NCBI GenBank assembly: GCA_013396655.1
Contig: WBMV01000852.1
Location: 558,001-622,000, forward strand
From: Campylorhamphus procurvoides
Lineage: Eukaryota > Chordata > Aves > Passeriformes > Dendrocolaptidae
Direction: 5' to 3'
DNA: 64,000 nucleotides
The notes below the pieces were generated by a model. That model was given only the letters and a program-made list of their open reading frames with translations, made no database searches and was not told where the DNA came from. Of the stretch, positions 37,331 to 48,030 are shown piece by piece (positions within the stretch are counted from its first letter, which is position 1; each line of letters begins with the position of its first letter). The position numbers and the translations under genes are program-made.

Positions 37331-38260
37331 CAAATCGTCTGAATCCTCGCTCGGGCTCTGTTTCAAGAAACTTCCCTGTTCAGCAAAGCACTTCAGTGCG
37401 TGCCCCAGTCCTGCTGAAGTCAATGAGGTCGACGCAAACACTCCAAGGAGATCACAGGCTTCTCACCCTTCCCTGAGCTGGAGTCTTCCAGCCTTGGGGA
37501 CAGGGAAGGCTTAGGGAGTTCCCTGGTTCCCACTGAGTGGCCTCGGTGCTCCCTCGTGTCACCAGCAAACCCTCCACACCCGACTCAAAGAGCAGCACAG
37601 TCCATGTCTACCTGTGTGGTAAAGGAACCGGCCAGTGACAAGTTTACCATTTACTGTAAATTTCCCTAGCCATTTCTTGGCTAATTTTACTGATTTTAGC
37701 CAGGGATTATTCACACTTTGTGGCCCAGTGCTATCCCACGTCAGTGTGGGTAAGTATCTGTCCCTCATTTATTGTCCTTTCTAGTTTATTGCCTTTGTTT
37801 CTCTTTTCACAGATTAATTACAAACATCTCACTCTGTGAACTCCCACTATATGGTGGCTGTGTGATCTCAGTGCCATGAATTATAGATGCCTGACATATC
37901 ACACCAAGCTATTATGATTTTTTTTTCCACAAGCAAGCTATGAATTATGAAGAAGATCTATTAAATTTATAATATTCTCTATCTTTGGTACAGGGACGGG
38001 AAGGCAAAACCTGATGATGCCTTTTATTGCCCTCCCCTCCTTCTCTGGGCTTGGGCAGCAGACAATGTGTGTCTCAATATGGACTCTGTGTATTTAGGAA
38101 AAATTATTGATGTTGAGATTTCAGCCTCGGGGTCCCTCCATCAGTCACAGGATGGTGTCTCATGGCTTTATTCAGAGTGCTGGGGGTTGTGGCTGGCCCA
38201 GGTCCCCTCGTGAGGGGCTGTGGGTGACAGGGGCCCATCACCCGCTGCTGTGCCAGCGGC

Positions 38261-38328
38261 CTCCTGCCTCCTTCCCTGCCTCCTTCCCTCCTTCCCTGGC
38301 TCCTGCCTCCTTCCCTGGCTCCTTCTGC
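38261..38328 (+). repeat. CCTTCCCTGCCT-type minisatellite
   Basis: Repeats of ctccttccctgc and close variants (tccttccctggctcctgcc) give a nearly pure pyrimidine strand of about 68 bases, interrupted only by isolated G residues. Confidence 0.85.
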
Positions 38329-38514
38329 AGGAGGGTGTGCAAATGGAGGGGTGGAGGGGTCTCTAGCCGAGGGCTGTGCCCACCTGGGGCCGCATGAGAG
38401 GAGCGTGTGGACTCCCCTCGGACGGCAACAGTGACCTCCAGCCCCCACTCTCGGGGGTTTCCCCTCAGCGGCCCCTCCTCGGTGCTTTCCTTGGGGGTCT
38501 CTTCTCACCCACTT

Positions 38515-38589
38515 CTCCTACACCCCCTCAGCCCTCTCTCCCCACTCAGCCCCCTCTCCCCATTCAGGCTCGCCCCTCAGCCCCCTCTC
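38515..38589 (+). repeat. CCCCTCAGCCCCCTCTCC-type minisatellite, ends at N
   Basis: About four imperfect units of roughly 18 bases built from ccctcagccc and cctctcccca. The tract stops at the N at 38590. Its cccctca word is the reverse complement of the tgagggg word of the VNTR on the other side of the N. Confidence 0.8.
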
Positions 38590-38590
38590 N
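38590..38590. other. Ambiguous base (N) in the assembly
   Basis: The only N in the window, exactly at the boundary of two different tandem repeats. A collapsed or mis-joined repeat is a likely cause. The true distance between the two tracts may be larger than shown. Confidence 0.95.
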
Positions 38591-38771
38591 TGTGAGGGGG
38601 AACCCTCAGTGTCTGCAGTGTGAAGGGACCCTCAGTGTTTGCAGTGTGAGGGGAACATCAATGTCTGCAGTGTGGGGTGTGAGGGGACTCTCAGTGTGTG
38701 CAGTGTGGGGCGCGAGGAGAACCTCAGTGCAACAGCGGGGTCTGTAGTGAGGGACCCTCAGCGTAACAATG
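38591..38771 (+). repeat. VNTR of about 26-35-bp units
   Basis: Six imperfect units: 38591-38618, 38619-38644, 38645-38670, 38671-38703, 38704-38736 and 38737-38771. The core is tgtgaggggaacc, then ctcagtgtctgcag. The first three are close to each other and the last three are longer and more diverged. Array length may vary among individuals. Confidence 0.9.
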
Positions 38772-38819
38772 CTGTCTGTGGGCAGGGGGCAGTGGGGAGG
38801 CCCCATCCTCATCCTGTCC

Positions 38820-39070
38820 CCTGTCTTCATCGCCATCCCCGTCCTCATCATTCTCCCCCTCCTCCCCTTGTCTCCATCCCATTCCCAGTTCCTATTCCCA
38901 GCCCCATTTCCAGCCCCATTTCCCATCCCCTTCTCTATTTCCATCCCCATTCCCCATCCCTATTCCCAGTCCCACTTCTATCCCCATCCCTATTCTCATT
39001 CCCCATCCCATTTCTATCCCCATCTCTATTTCCACGCTTATTACCCATCCCCATCCCTATCCCTGTTCCT
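38820..39070 (+). repeat. CATCCCCATTCC-type pyrimidine-rich tract
   Basis: About 250 bases of words such as catccccattcc, cctattcccag and ccatttctatcc, with no constant period. The minus strand is therefore rich in GGGG and GGG runs separated by 3-8 bases. Long open frames across it in both directions encode only low-complexity peptide and are artefacts of the lack of stop codons. Confidence 0.9.
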
Positions 39071-39080
39071 CAGTGCCCTC

Positions 39081-39879
39081 TGCAGCTGGCAAAGCAGGAC
39101 CCCTGGCTGGTGTCACTGATGTTCTCAGCAGCCCCATGTGACCCCCAGGATGACACAGCCCTCCCATGCCGTGTCCTTGTCACCAGAGTGTTTCAGGATG
39201 GCCTTCCCACAGCTTTCTCTGCCGTGTTCCTGCCCAGCTCCTGCCCTGGCCTGCCCTGTTTTTCCAGTTGCTGCCACAGGTCTGAGCCTGCCCTGCTCCA
39301 TCCTGGGTGAAATGACAAGGACAGTTGTCCCTCGCCCACCCCACTGACCACATCTCCCTGGCACACTCCCCATATCCCTGCTTTGTTCCCACTCTCCTGG
39401 CTGGTTGTGCTGTGCCAGTGCTGTCTCTCATTCATGATCAAAGAGAATCCATCACCTACTTCTTCAGTGTTCAAACAAGCCACTCTAAGCTTTCTCATGT
39501 GTTTCCAACTTGGCTGTGCCATGAGGATTACGATTTATGGCAGTGTGAGGCAGCTGGGGTGCTGTGTGTCCTGCTTGGTGTGTTTTCCTGGCTGCCCCTT
39601 CCCATGCACTGCCTTAGGCTCATAGCTGGAAACTCAGAACATCCCTGAGACAGAGAGCTGTGTTCCTTATCTGGGAGAGAGGGATGGGAAGGGGCTCCAT
39701 CAGGCACGGGTGGATCACGGCACTGAGGCTGCGACCCAGACCTATAGGATATAAATTCCTTGTACCACTTGCATCACCCAGAGCTTCCCCGTGGACTCCA
39801 AGTGAGCGAGACGGGATGCAGGACTGCCCTTGTGGCACTGGGAATTGCCTGCACCGGGAGTAATTTGCCCTGTTGGTGC
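39081..39879. other. Non-coding sequence right of the GC-rich block
   Basis: GC-moderate sequence to about 39400, then unique DNA. No recognisable repeat or exon. Overlapping frames at 39125-39648 occur on both strands and lack domains. Confidence 0.55.
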
Positions 39880-40740
39880 TATTTAATGGGCAGCAAAATG
39901 TGAGAGACATGGGGAGAAGATGATGGCACTTAATTTTTAGGCTGGCTTGATGCGAACAGTGAGCATCCATTCTAAGCACGTGGCCAATATTTATGGGATC
40001 AAATATCTGCTAATAGCAGAGAGGTTTAAACTGTGAGATACAGAAACACCCTAGAAGCAAATGTCCTGGTGTTCATTTCAATGCACACGCAGGGGGATTA
40101 AAGCACAGACTGTCAATTGCCACCTGAAAGCTGAATAAAGCACAGGGAAAAATGTCTGCAATGTAGCTGAATCCTCTTGTCCATGCCCAACAAGAAGGTA
40201 AGGGCTTTACCCGAGCATCCCATGTGTGATACCTCTGGGAGCTGCTGGAGCCAAACAAGACGGACACAACAAATGCCTTCTGGATATAATCGTTCCCAGG
40301 CACAGCAGAAGGGAAGGAAGACTTTTATAAACAATTATCCATGCAAGCTGCAAGAGTAGCATTTGCAGTAGCTCTCCAGGGCCCTGATAATACTCCCCGA
40401 GACATGCCAAGATGGATAGGATTTATAAACCGTGGATGGGTATTTCCTACATTGCGGCTCTCTCGGCAGTATTACCCCATGAAGCTCTCTGCAGAAGACA
40501 TAGATGTTCATGAAAACATTTTATAGCCCTGTTGTGCTGGGATTAATATCAGATAAGAAAGTCCAGACCACGTGTACTTTGTTCTTCCAGCACATTTCCA
40601 AGTCCGCAAATAGAAAGGAGCCCACAGGAGCAAATGATTATTAACTAATAGCCTTGCAACTTGATGCAATTTTGGCATTTCATACAGTGTTTTCACAATA
40701 ATACACAGGCAGTGCACTTCTTCAGAAGCAGACTAACCTA
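39880..40740. promoter_or_regulatory. Long candidate conserved non-coding region
   Basis: About 860 bases with almost no simple sequence and many AT-rich protein-binding-like words: ttaatttttaggctggc, aaatatctgctaatagcag, ttataaacaattatccatgc (40325-40344), gataggatttataaacc and gattattaactaatagc. No open frame carries a domain. It is the longest block of this texture in the window and the best single candidate for cross-species conservation. Confidence 0.35.
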
Positions 40741-41317
40741 TGCTTCCAAAGATGGTGTCTCAAATTACAGATGTAGAGATACAAATGATATTTCCTGGTA
40801 AACAAAAGCTATTAGTCAGGGTCATGTGTGACATTACACAAGAAGTCACTGGTTGAACTCAGTGAATGGTTTTGAGTCATCCAAAATGTGTTGCAGGTCC
40901 TCTGCCATGGGTCTGGAGCTAATAAGGTGTCACACCTCATCACAGTGGTGTAAAGCCCTTTGGACACCCACCGTGTCCTCACCACTGAGATCCCCCTGCA
41001 ATGTCCACTCTCCCTCTCCTCATTTTTTAGTACTAGCCTTCAGAAACTACCCAGCACAACACAGTGTAGGGAACTGCCTGGACAACTCAATGCTGTAACT
41101 GGAGGAAAAGGAAGGAGATGTGACATTTAGGAGGCCAGAAACCCACCTGCCTTTGTGGGCCCAGGCTGTGGGGAGAGAAGTGATAACACAAGACACCAGA
41201 CCCAGCTGCAACTACTGACGTCAAGAGAGTCCACCTCATTTCTGAGGCAATTGCTCTATTATAACTGCCTGTTTTGTGGAAAATGTCAGGATTTATTTCA
41301 CAAATAACATACATGAA
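40741..41317. other. Non-coding sequence, nothing recognised
   Basis: Unique sequence between the candidate conserved region and a CR1 tail. No exon or repeat seen. Confidence 0.55.
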
Positions 41318-41390
41318 TCCCCCATGGCAGAGGGGTTGGAATTAGATGATCTTAAAGGTCCCTTACAACCCAAACCATTCTGTGATCCTA
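41318..41390 (+). mobile_element. CR1 LINE, short 3' tail
   Basis: The sense-orientation end reads cccccatggcagaggggttg, gaattagatgatcttaaagg, tcccttacaacccaaaccat and tctgtgatcc. Only about 73 bases remain, all 3' UTR. It is the same 3'-end type as the copy at 18324. The opposite orientation to the left-hand copies shows independent insertion. Confidence 0.92.
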
Positions 41391-42049
41391 ATACTGTGGA
41401 GTCAGATGTTTCCTCAACACAAAAACACTGATTCATCTTTTTGAGGCTCCTATGGACCCACTTTGACTTACACCACCATGAGATTAATGAGCAGGGCCAT
41501 CTCCAGAAATCCAATTCCTCTTCCATAAGAAGGGGAATATTACTGCCTTGCAATATGATCCACACAAGGGACTTCTTCATGTGGAGCGAGTTGCAGGATG
41601 GGTTTAGCATAGCAAAACCTTCTCTCTTCACCATGGCCATGAAATTTTACACACCTTGAATGTTCCTCATCTCCACCTGCTCTGAGCTCCACCGCTGTGT
41701 GCCCAGAGTATCCCCATGCATCACACGGTCAGGGGTGTGCATGGAGCCTTTCCATCTGCCCATGGGGACCTGTACTACCTTCAGGCCATGCCCTGTTTTA
41801 AGGGAGTCAGTATTTGAGGCATCCAGGGATGCAGGAGCTGCACCTTTGCTGCTTTGCAGCCCCCTTCCTGGACAGGAGTGCTCAGATGCGTGCCATGCAG
41901 GGATGCTCTTACAAGGGCAACTGGGCATGTCTTGCTGAACATGTTTTGGTTTACATTGGGCTTATAATTTTAGGGCTAATGTTTGCTTTGGAAGCTCTAC
42001 GCCGTGCTCAAGCCCAGCTCTAGAGCAGGCAGTGGTGTAATAGCCATTT
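41391..42049. other. Non-coding sequence, nothing recognised
   Basis: No exon or repeat. Frames at 41647-41938 are open on both strands over the same bases and have no domain. Confidence 0.55.
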
Positions 42050-42330
42050 AATTCCCCTGCACTGTAATCTGACGGTGGGATGAGCTCCCAGGCTGCTTTT
42101 AGGTCTGACTGGGGAACGAAATCAATCACAGAATGCGCGTTACAAGGAGAGCGCTGTTGGTGTCAATTACCTAAACTCTGCAAACGTAACTCTTCTAATT
42201 TCCTGTTAAATCAGTAATGTTACCAATCTCAGTCTATTATTTTAATTAGGACTGTGACTGCAGTTGCTAGGAGCCCAGCGAGCGCAGACAAATGCGAATG
42301 TGTAATTAGTCCCACAAACGAGTGGCAAGT
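42050..42330. promoter_or_regulatory. Candidate conserved non-coding element
   Basis: Contains ctaatttcctgttaaatc, ttattttaattaggactg and gtgtaattagtccc (several homeobox ATTA cores), with retained CpGs (gaatgcgcgttacaagg; gcccagcgagcgcagac) and no simple repeats. It lies about 60 bases left of the best-preserved palindromic-family element (42391-42496). No coding frame of note. Confidence 0.33.
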
Positions 42331-42390
42331 TGAATGTGTCAACATCATGGATAGTTACAACATGGGGTGCAGCGGGAGGCCAAGTGATTT

Positions 42391-42496
42391 GGGCCAGATT
42401 CTGATCTCACTGGCCTCGGCGCCAGCCCAGGCGGCTCTGCTGAGGTCAGCACTACCTTGGACCTGAGCTGGGGTGAGGGAATCTGGATCTGGCCCC
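42391..42496. repeat. Palindromic element with inverted ends, best copy
   Basis: The left end is gggccagattctgatctcac. The right end is gtgagggaatctggatctgg followed by cccc. Read in reverse complement, the right end gives ggggccagatccagattccc, so the two are imperfect inverted repeats of about 20 bases around a GC-rich, worn interior. The layout resembles a non-autonomous DNA transposon or a palindromic SINE-like relic known from bird, turtle and crocodile genomes. I cannot name the family with certainty. Confidence 0.6.
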
Positions 42497-44289
42497 TGGT
42501 CATCGCAGCTTCTTGGAGCTTCACCCTGGGTTATTTTTAAAATGCCTGATGTCCCATCTTATTTGATTAATTTATTTTTTTTCTTGCTGTAACGCCTCCT
42601 CAGAGCCAATTACCCTGCAGTGAACGCTGCAGTCAGGTTAGCTGAACGTGGGTGTTCCCAGTGCCAGTCGGCATCAGATTCCAGCCCTCCCCGGGGACCG
42701 GAGCTCCTAGGGTGGGTATGGAAATGTTTGGCTCCTTCCTCTCTCTTCCTAGCTGTGAAAGAAACCTCTCAGCTTCTGTCACATCTGACTGCCTCATGCA
42801 TCCCAAAAACAGCCGCGCATTGACAAGGGAGACAGGCGTACCGACAGCAAAGCAGCGCTAGCTACCAACCTCGCTGAAAAATACAGAATCCCTGCCTAAA
42901 TATAGAGCTCAGCTGGGAGAGAAAACAACGTGGCATTGCAGATCCATCAAAATTAAGAATGAAAATCTGAAGCTGCTGCTCATTGACGACCCCCGGCTGC
43001 TCACAGCGAGCGCGGAGGTCCAGCCTGCCGCTGGTATCCGATGTGGAATGGCACAGGAGAGGGAACACTGCTTTTATTAGCACTTGGCCATCAGTCAGCG
43101 GTCCACACTCCACAAATAAACGAACAGACTGGGTGCATGTCATCCCAGTTCACGTGTTACAGAAATAACACTGGACTGGAACCAGAGTTAACACAGCTGA
43201 AGTTTGGGATGTGGCTGATTTGGAGAGAGGGCAGATGGCAGAGCCTAGTTGGGCTATATCTGCTCTTGGAGGCAAACTCAATTTACAGTTCAATCCATCT
43301 TCTACGCTCTTAATTTCCCTGCTTTAGTAGGTCACTCTCCCACTTCACATGGTACTTCTTTTGGAACAAATAGACTAGGAAAAAGTCAAGGGTTTGGTGT
43401 ATATCGGATGGACTGATTCAGTCACCTTTCTAAGACAGAAACAGTATAGAAATAGTGTGAAAAGACTGAGTACCTTGAGGGGTTTGTGTTAAGATTATTC
43501 CCAGGGGGTCTGATGGCCATGCAGTGATACTGGGGGGACATGACCATTGCAATGCATGTCCTGGTACCTCATCTGGGGCTGGCTATAGCTTCATGCTCTC
43601 ACTCCTGGGTTGGTTGGGTTGGGTTTTCTCCTGCTGGAGCCTCTGCCATTGCCTTGTAACAGGCAGTTAGTGCAGGAGGTGCCTGACCCGAGCTGTTGTT
43701 TTCTTCCCGCTTAGTTTCCTTTAGTCCTACAGGAAAACCACTTTAACCAAAACCACGTTGCATGTGTGTTATATAACAGTAATCCGTTGTTACTGTCACC
43801 GGTGGGTTTTCAGGCCCTATCCCAATGCACGTGTGTCCTTATGGCAGAAAAGCCAGCGTCCCACTTGGCAGAGGCCATGGGAAGGAGCCCAGGCTCACCA
43901 GCCCTGCTGGCCAGGTGCCTGGTCCATCCCAGAGAGAGCACTGCACCGGGTGGCTGCTACCTCAGGCCTCTAAGCTGTTGCATGTCAGTATACTCGTACA
44001 AAGAGCCCAGGGGCAGGTAGAGCTCTCTGTTGCTTCTGTACACCTTAAGATGCCTGTTTTGTGCAGAAAATTTGTGGAGAATTGCCAACCCCAGACCCTT
44101 CTGGCCCGAAGGCAGCATGGACGCTGCAGGAGCCTCAGCTGGTGGGATGGTGCAGCACCCCATGTGCTCTGCTGGTCCTTTACTCCAGCTTTCTGCAGGA
44201 AGGGAGGTGTGAAGCACTGGTACTGTCCTGGCTCCAGGCTGGCTGGGCAGGTTCCTCCGCTGGCCACTCAGCCCTCTGAAGTGAACCCC
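42497..44289. other. Non-coding sequence, no gene seen
   Basis: No repeat recognised. A fairly long open frame begins at 43825 and runs to 44424 (+), overlapped by antisense frames at 43957-44267. It shows no domain, and the stretch 43820-44280 is GC-richer than its surroundings, which lowers stop-codon frequency. Confidence 0.55.
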
Positions 44290-44660
44290 CTGATTAAAGT
44301 CCGTGTGATGTCATGGATGTGCAAAGATACCCTTAGCTGTAGGATTGTGCAACTGGCTTGTAACATGCATGTTAATAAGGCTATTAAGGTTTACAAATAT
44401 TCTGCTCTTCCTTACAGTTTATAATTTAATTAATTGCCAGTTAATTGTCTTATTTTCTCCCTGTGATTGATGTCAGTGAGTGGGATTAGGCAGCATCAGA
44501 TGACAGAGGAAGGAGGAATGAATGCAGCATTCTACGATGGTATGAGAGGAGATGTTTTTATGGACAAATCCTTTCTGACATGGATGAATACCTCAATGAG
44601 ATATCACAGAGTATCAGCTCAATACATATTGTAATGGGATCATTAGTGGAGGTACCAGCT
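44290..44660. promoter_or_regulatory. Candidate conserved non-coding element
   Basis: AT-rich, non-repetitive. Includes aacatgcatgttaataagg, ttacagtttataatttaatt, aattgccagttaattgtc and gtgattgatgtcagtgag. High density of homeodomain-type words and no useful reading frame beyond about 44424. Confidence 0.3.
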
Positions 44661-45420
44661 GTGTGAGGTTTGTATTCACAAGCCAAGAGTAAGGAACGGG
44701 AAAATATTGGCTCCTTGGAAATGTTTGCCAAGCATAAATCTTTCCCTTTTTTTACAGAGCTAGTGCTCAGTTTACATAAACTGGGAAATAATTATCTAAG
44801 ACTTGTGGGATGCTCCAGCCAGCCCTGAAGCTGAGCCTTTGGTGAAGGAAGAGAACCTAAACACAGCCCTATTCAGCAGTATTTTTCCGTGGGGAAAAAG
44901 TAACAAGGAGGGTCTTCCATCAGTGTGTGTGAGCCAGCCAATGGCTCTGTCTCTAAAAGAAGAGGCATCTTTATTTCTAAGCAGGGAAGGTGGGATGGCT
45001 TAGCAGACACTGTGTCTTCTTCTCTCCCAGGATTCTGAGTCTCTCACCAGGCTTGTTCACACCCTGCCCACCCCCAAAAGCCTGTTTGATGGACAGGTCT
45101 GTGCATCACGGGCATATGGACGTGCTGGGAATATCATTCCTTCGAGATGCTGTTGTGCCTGCAGGCAGGGGCAACTTGTAGCCACACTGGCCGAGTGGGT
45201 CACTGAGCTCAGGTTGGTTCTCAACCTGGAATATGAACTCAGAGAGGCTGCAGAAGCAACTTTGGAGTTTTTGCCTTCCTGAGTCATTCTGGGTGACCAA
45301 AGGCAGCCAGCTCTGGGTGGGAATGGTATGCTGTTAGCTCCCAAAGCCTGCAGCAGTGCCAAGCAAGGGGATCTGGGGTAAACAAAAACTTGGTCTCCTG
45401 CGACTTTTGACCGGACTTTG

Positions 45421-45500
45421 ATCTCATTTCAGTGGAATAAACCTGGAGTGATTCCAGTGGCTTTGGTGTGAGCAGGACCAGATTGTGAGACTGGGCTGCA
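45421..45500. repeat. Relic of palindromic 'GGGCCAGATTCTGA' family
   Basis: atctcatttcagtggaataa, then acctggagtgattccagtgg, ctttggtgtgagcagga and ccagattgtgagactggg follow the family order gatctca, ggtgtaaatctggagtaac, tccagtg, agca-gaatctgg. It is worn but nearly full-length by comparison with the element at 42391. Confidence 0.45.
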
Positions 45501-46324
45501 CAGCAAACAGCCTGAATGTTCCTGTTGGGGTGGGCGAGTGGCATGGTTGAACCCCTTCTTAAATTGGCACGAACTAATGGGGTCATTTCTGAGGCTGTGA
45601 TGGGAACACAGAGCCAGCCAAACCGCATCTGTCTCTTTTAATTCATTCCTTCCATTTTGGGGACTTAGCCTTTAGAAACAGCTATCGGTGATTACATAAA
45701 AGAGATTAGCCAACATTTCTGCATAAATCAAGGCCAGAGCAAGATGTTTCCTAAGTGCGTTGCGAAACCCGGGGCTGGTGGAGGGCAAGTTCCTCCTCCA
45801 GTGAATCTCCCCACGCCCAGCACTGCCAGTGGTGCAGGGGCTTGGTGGGGTCAAGGATAAAAACCTTCCTGCTTCTCAAAATGGCCTTTCAGACAAAAAA
45901 ACCTCTTGAAGAAAAGATGTGCATGGTGGGGCACATGCCCCGGGGTTGTCTGGTGTGGGTTTTTGCACAAAAGCAGATTTTCTATCCAATATACGTGATG
46001 GAAACAATGAAAGAAAGGAAAGGGCTGGAGAACCTTGTTGTAAATCAGATCTCCATGTGTGAATGCAAATCAATCTTGCTGCTGAAGGAAGAGCCAAACC
46101 AGAATGCGTTACATTCACTCTTTTAGCACAGTTGCTAAGAAAATATCTTGATGTGAACACTGTTGGATGACTCAACAAATCTTTTTTGTTGTTGTTTCTT
46201 TTTTCATTTTGAGGCGATTTCATCATTTTCCCTCTCTTTGTTGCTCCGTTAACATGCAGGGTGAGGTTGTCCCAAGGTCAGGGAGTTAGAATTTCCCTTC
46301 CAGTGTTGTCTTACTGCTCCTCTC

Positions 46325-46353
46325 CTTTCTTTTTTTCTTTTTTTTTTTTTTTT
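46325..46353 (+). repeat. T-rich tract
   Basis: cttt, ctttttttc and then a T-run of about 20, followed by aatttttgctgcag. Simple sequence. The combination also mimics a 3' splice site ending at 46367, but no plausible exon follows. Confidence 0.85.
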
Positions 46354-47819
46354 AATTTTTGCTGCAGGTCAGAGCAGATCTATAATGAGGTTGTTGGGGG
46401 AAGGCTCAGCCCCTCTCACCCATTTGATCTGCTGTGGGTAGTGCCAGTCCCCTGATGGGAGGGCACCTGACTTGACATTGTCCTTCTACCCCATCATCAC
46501 TGTGTTTGCATCCCAGCTTCCCTTATGAGCTTTTAAGCCAAAAATACCAAAAGCAGTCTCGAGTTTTTTGTTTCTTCATTTTTGAGGAACTGAACTTGAG
46601 ACACTGCAGCTGAGTTTCAACAGGGCCGAGCACCAGAAGCTCCCATTAGCAGATGAGCACTGATTGCTGCTTAAAATCAAGCCTGGAGTGTCTTTAATAG
46701 TATTTACTGTTTAGAATACAATTATGCTTCAAACCTGAGTAAGACCTGGGAGAAATCACAGAAAGGGGGACTCACATGCTGTTATTTTCAGGTGGTAAAC
46801 TAAAACAATGTGCAATTTAAGTTCTGCCATTTAAATGTATGTTGGCTCCTCATGATGAAACCAGCTACCCAAAGGCATTTAGTAGTATTTTTTAAAAAGC
46901 ACAAAGATGCTTATTTCCTATTGAAATGTGCAGGAAACATATGCCCAGGAATAAATATGAAAACGAAGCTGGTTATCTTTCTTCATCCTTTGATCTCTAA
47001 CATCTTTCAAAATCCGGCCTCCAAGTGATGTGCCCAAGGATGCACGAAATCAAGTGCTGAATCTTTATCTCCTGCACTTGTGCATCTCTGCACTGCAATT
47101 CACAATGCAAATACATTCTTCCTTGGGTCTAGTCCTGGCTAAGGAAGTCGAAAAGACTGATCTCAGAAATAAAGGTTATGGACAGGCATTCACAACTGTC
47201 CTGTTTCCTCCCATCCAGGTTGCAGCTGCATTTGGCCTGTGATTCTCCCCAGACGTGTGATGAACTTAAAGATCCATCCCAGCACTTGACCTACATGGAG
47301 GACCACGGAGCCAGTCATTTCTAAACCAACAGCCATAGAGAATCTGTGATCTTTTCGTGCTGGAAATACTGTGGGGAGGAAGGAGAGTTCCTGCAGACAC
47401 CACCCGCCTCTGTAGTGAAGGGAAATCTGAAGTTTCCCCTCTGCTTTTTCGTGCATAACAGCATCTGTATGCCTCATTTCCATCTTCACAGCTCCTGTAA
47501 TTTACATAATGAACATTTGCAAAGCCTGAGATCTGGGTTCACTTTGTACCACATTTGCTGTAGATGACCTTCAATGTATGATCAGAAAAGTTTCCCAGGC
47601 AGTTTTCCCAAAGGGTATGAATATGAAACCTAAGATCGTCAGGAAAGGAGAAAAGGGAAATAAAAGCAGATTTCTGAGATACCTGTCATTCAAAGATATA
47701 TTTTCTCTTCTACAGCAGAACAAAAATATTTGGCTTTAAAAAGAAAGGAATTTTGGCTTTAACAACTTGCTTCTTTAAAACAAGTGTTTGTATCAATTCC
47801 CCCAGTAAAATGACTTTAA

Positions 47820-48030
47820 TTAGGTTTGCCTTCCTAGATCTGCAGAAAGAATTTCCTTGATAAAAATGCATTTGTAAAAATGTTAAGTAGAGGTGAGAAA
47901 AAGCCCTCAGAGCGTCAGTTTTATTTGCATTCCTTCATAAGCAATGGCTGTAAAATGAATTTGTCCACTTTGGCCCCCTGATCAGGTAATGAATCAGAAG
48001 AAGAGTCTGTTGGCAAATAACTGTCAATCT
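47820..48030. promoter_or_regulatory. Candidate conserved non-coding element
   Basis: Contains ttaattaggtttgcc, ttgataaaaatgcatttg, ttttatttgcattccttc (octamer-like atttgcat in part) and caggtaatgaatcag. Non-repetitive and without a coding frame. Confidence 0.28.

Larger units (their letters stand above)
34061..38110. other. Non-coding sequence, no gene seen
   Basis: Four kilobases without a supported gene. 34180-34960 has overlapping frames on both strands (for example 34490-34963, -) with no domain. It contains a 42-bp duplication, a small perfect hairpin, A-rich simple sequence and a candidate element (listed separately). 37340-38110 shows nothing. Confidence 0.6.
38111..39080. repeat. 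GC-rich insertion-like block of stacked minisatellites
   Basis: Composition changes sharply at about 38111, from AT-rich sequence (aaaaattattga) to GC-rich, CpG-containing sequence. Inside lie a CCTTCCCTGCCT-type tract (38261-38328), a CCCCTCAGCCCCCTCTCC-type tract (38515-38589), a single N, a GTGAGGGG-type VNTR (38591-38771) and a long CATCCCCATTCC-type pyrimidine tract (38820-39070). On the minus strand an AATAAA lies at 38167-38172, about 55 bases before a possible ...CA terminus at 38111. That is the arrangement of a retroviral LTR end or a transcript 3' end. No target-site duplication could be found. Confidence 0.6.
44661..47819. other. Non-coding sequence, no gene seen
   Basis: No supported gene over 3.2 kb. 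It contains a palindromic-family relic (45421-45500) and a long T-rich tract (46325-46353). Frames at 45755-46226 overlap on both strands without domains. Confidence 0.6.

Noticed and set aside
38639..39310. Longest open frame in the window (223 codons, +)
   Set aside because: It runs through a VNTR and a pyrimidine-rich tract that lack stop codons. The peptide is low-complexity and a complementary frame is open too.
43825..44424. Open frame of 199 codons (+)
   Set aside because: No recognisable domain or splice context, and antisense frames are open over the same bases. The GC-richer sequence explains the lack of stops.
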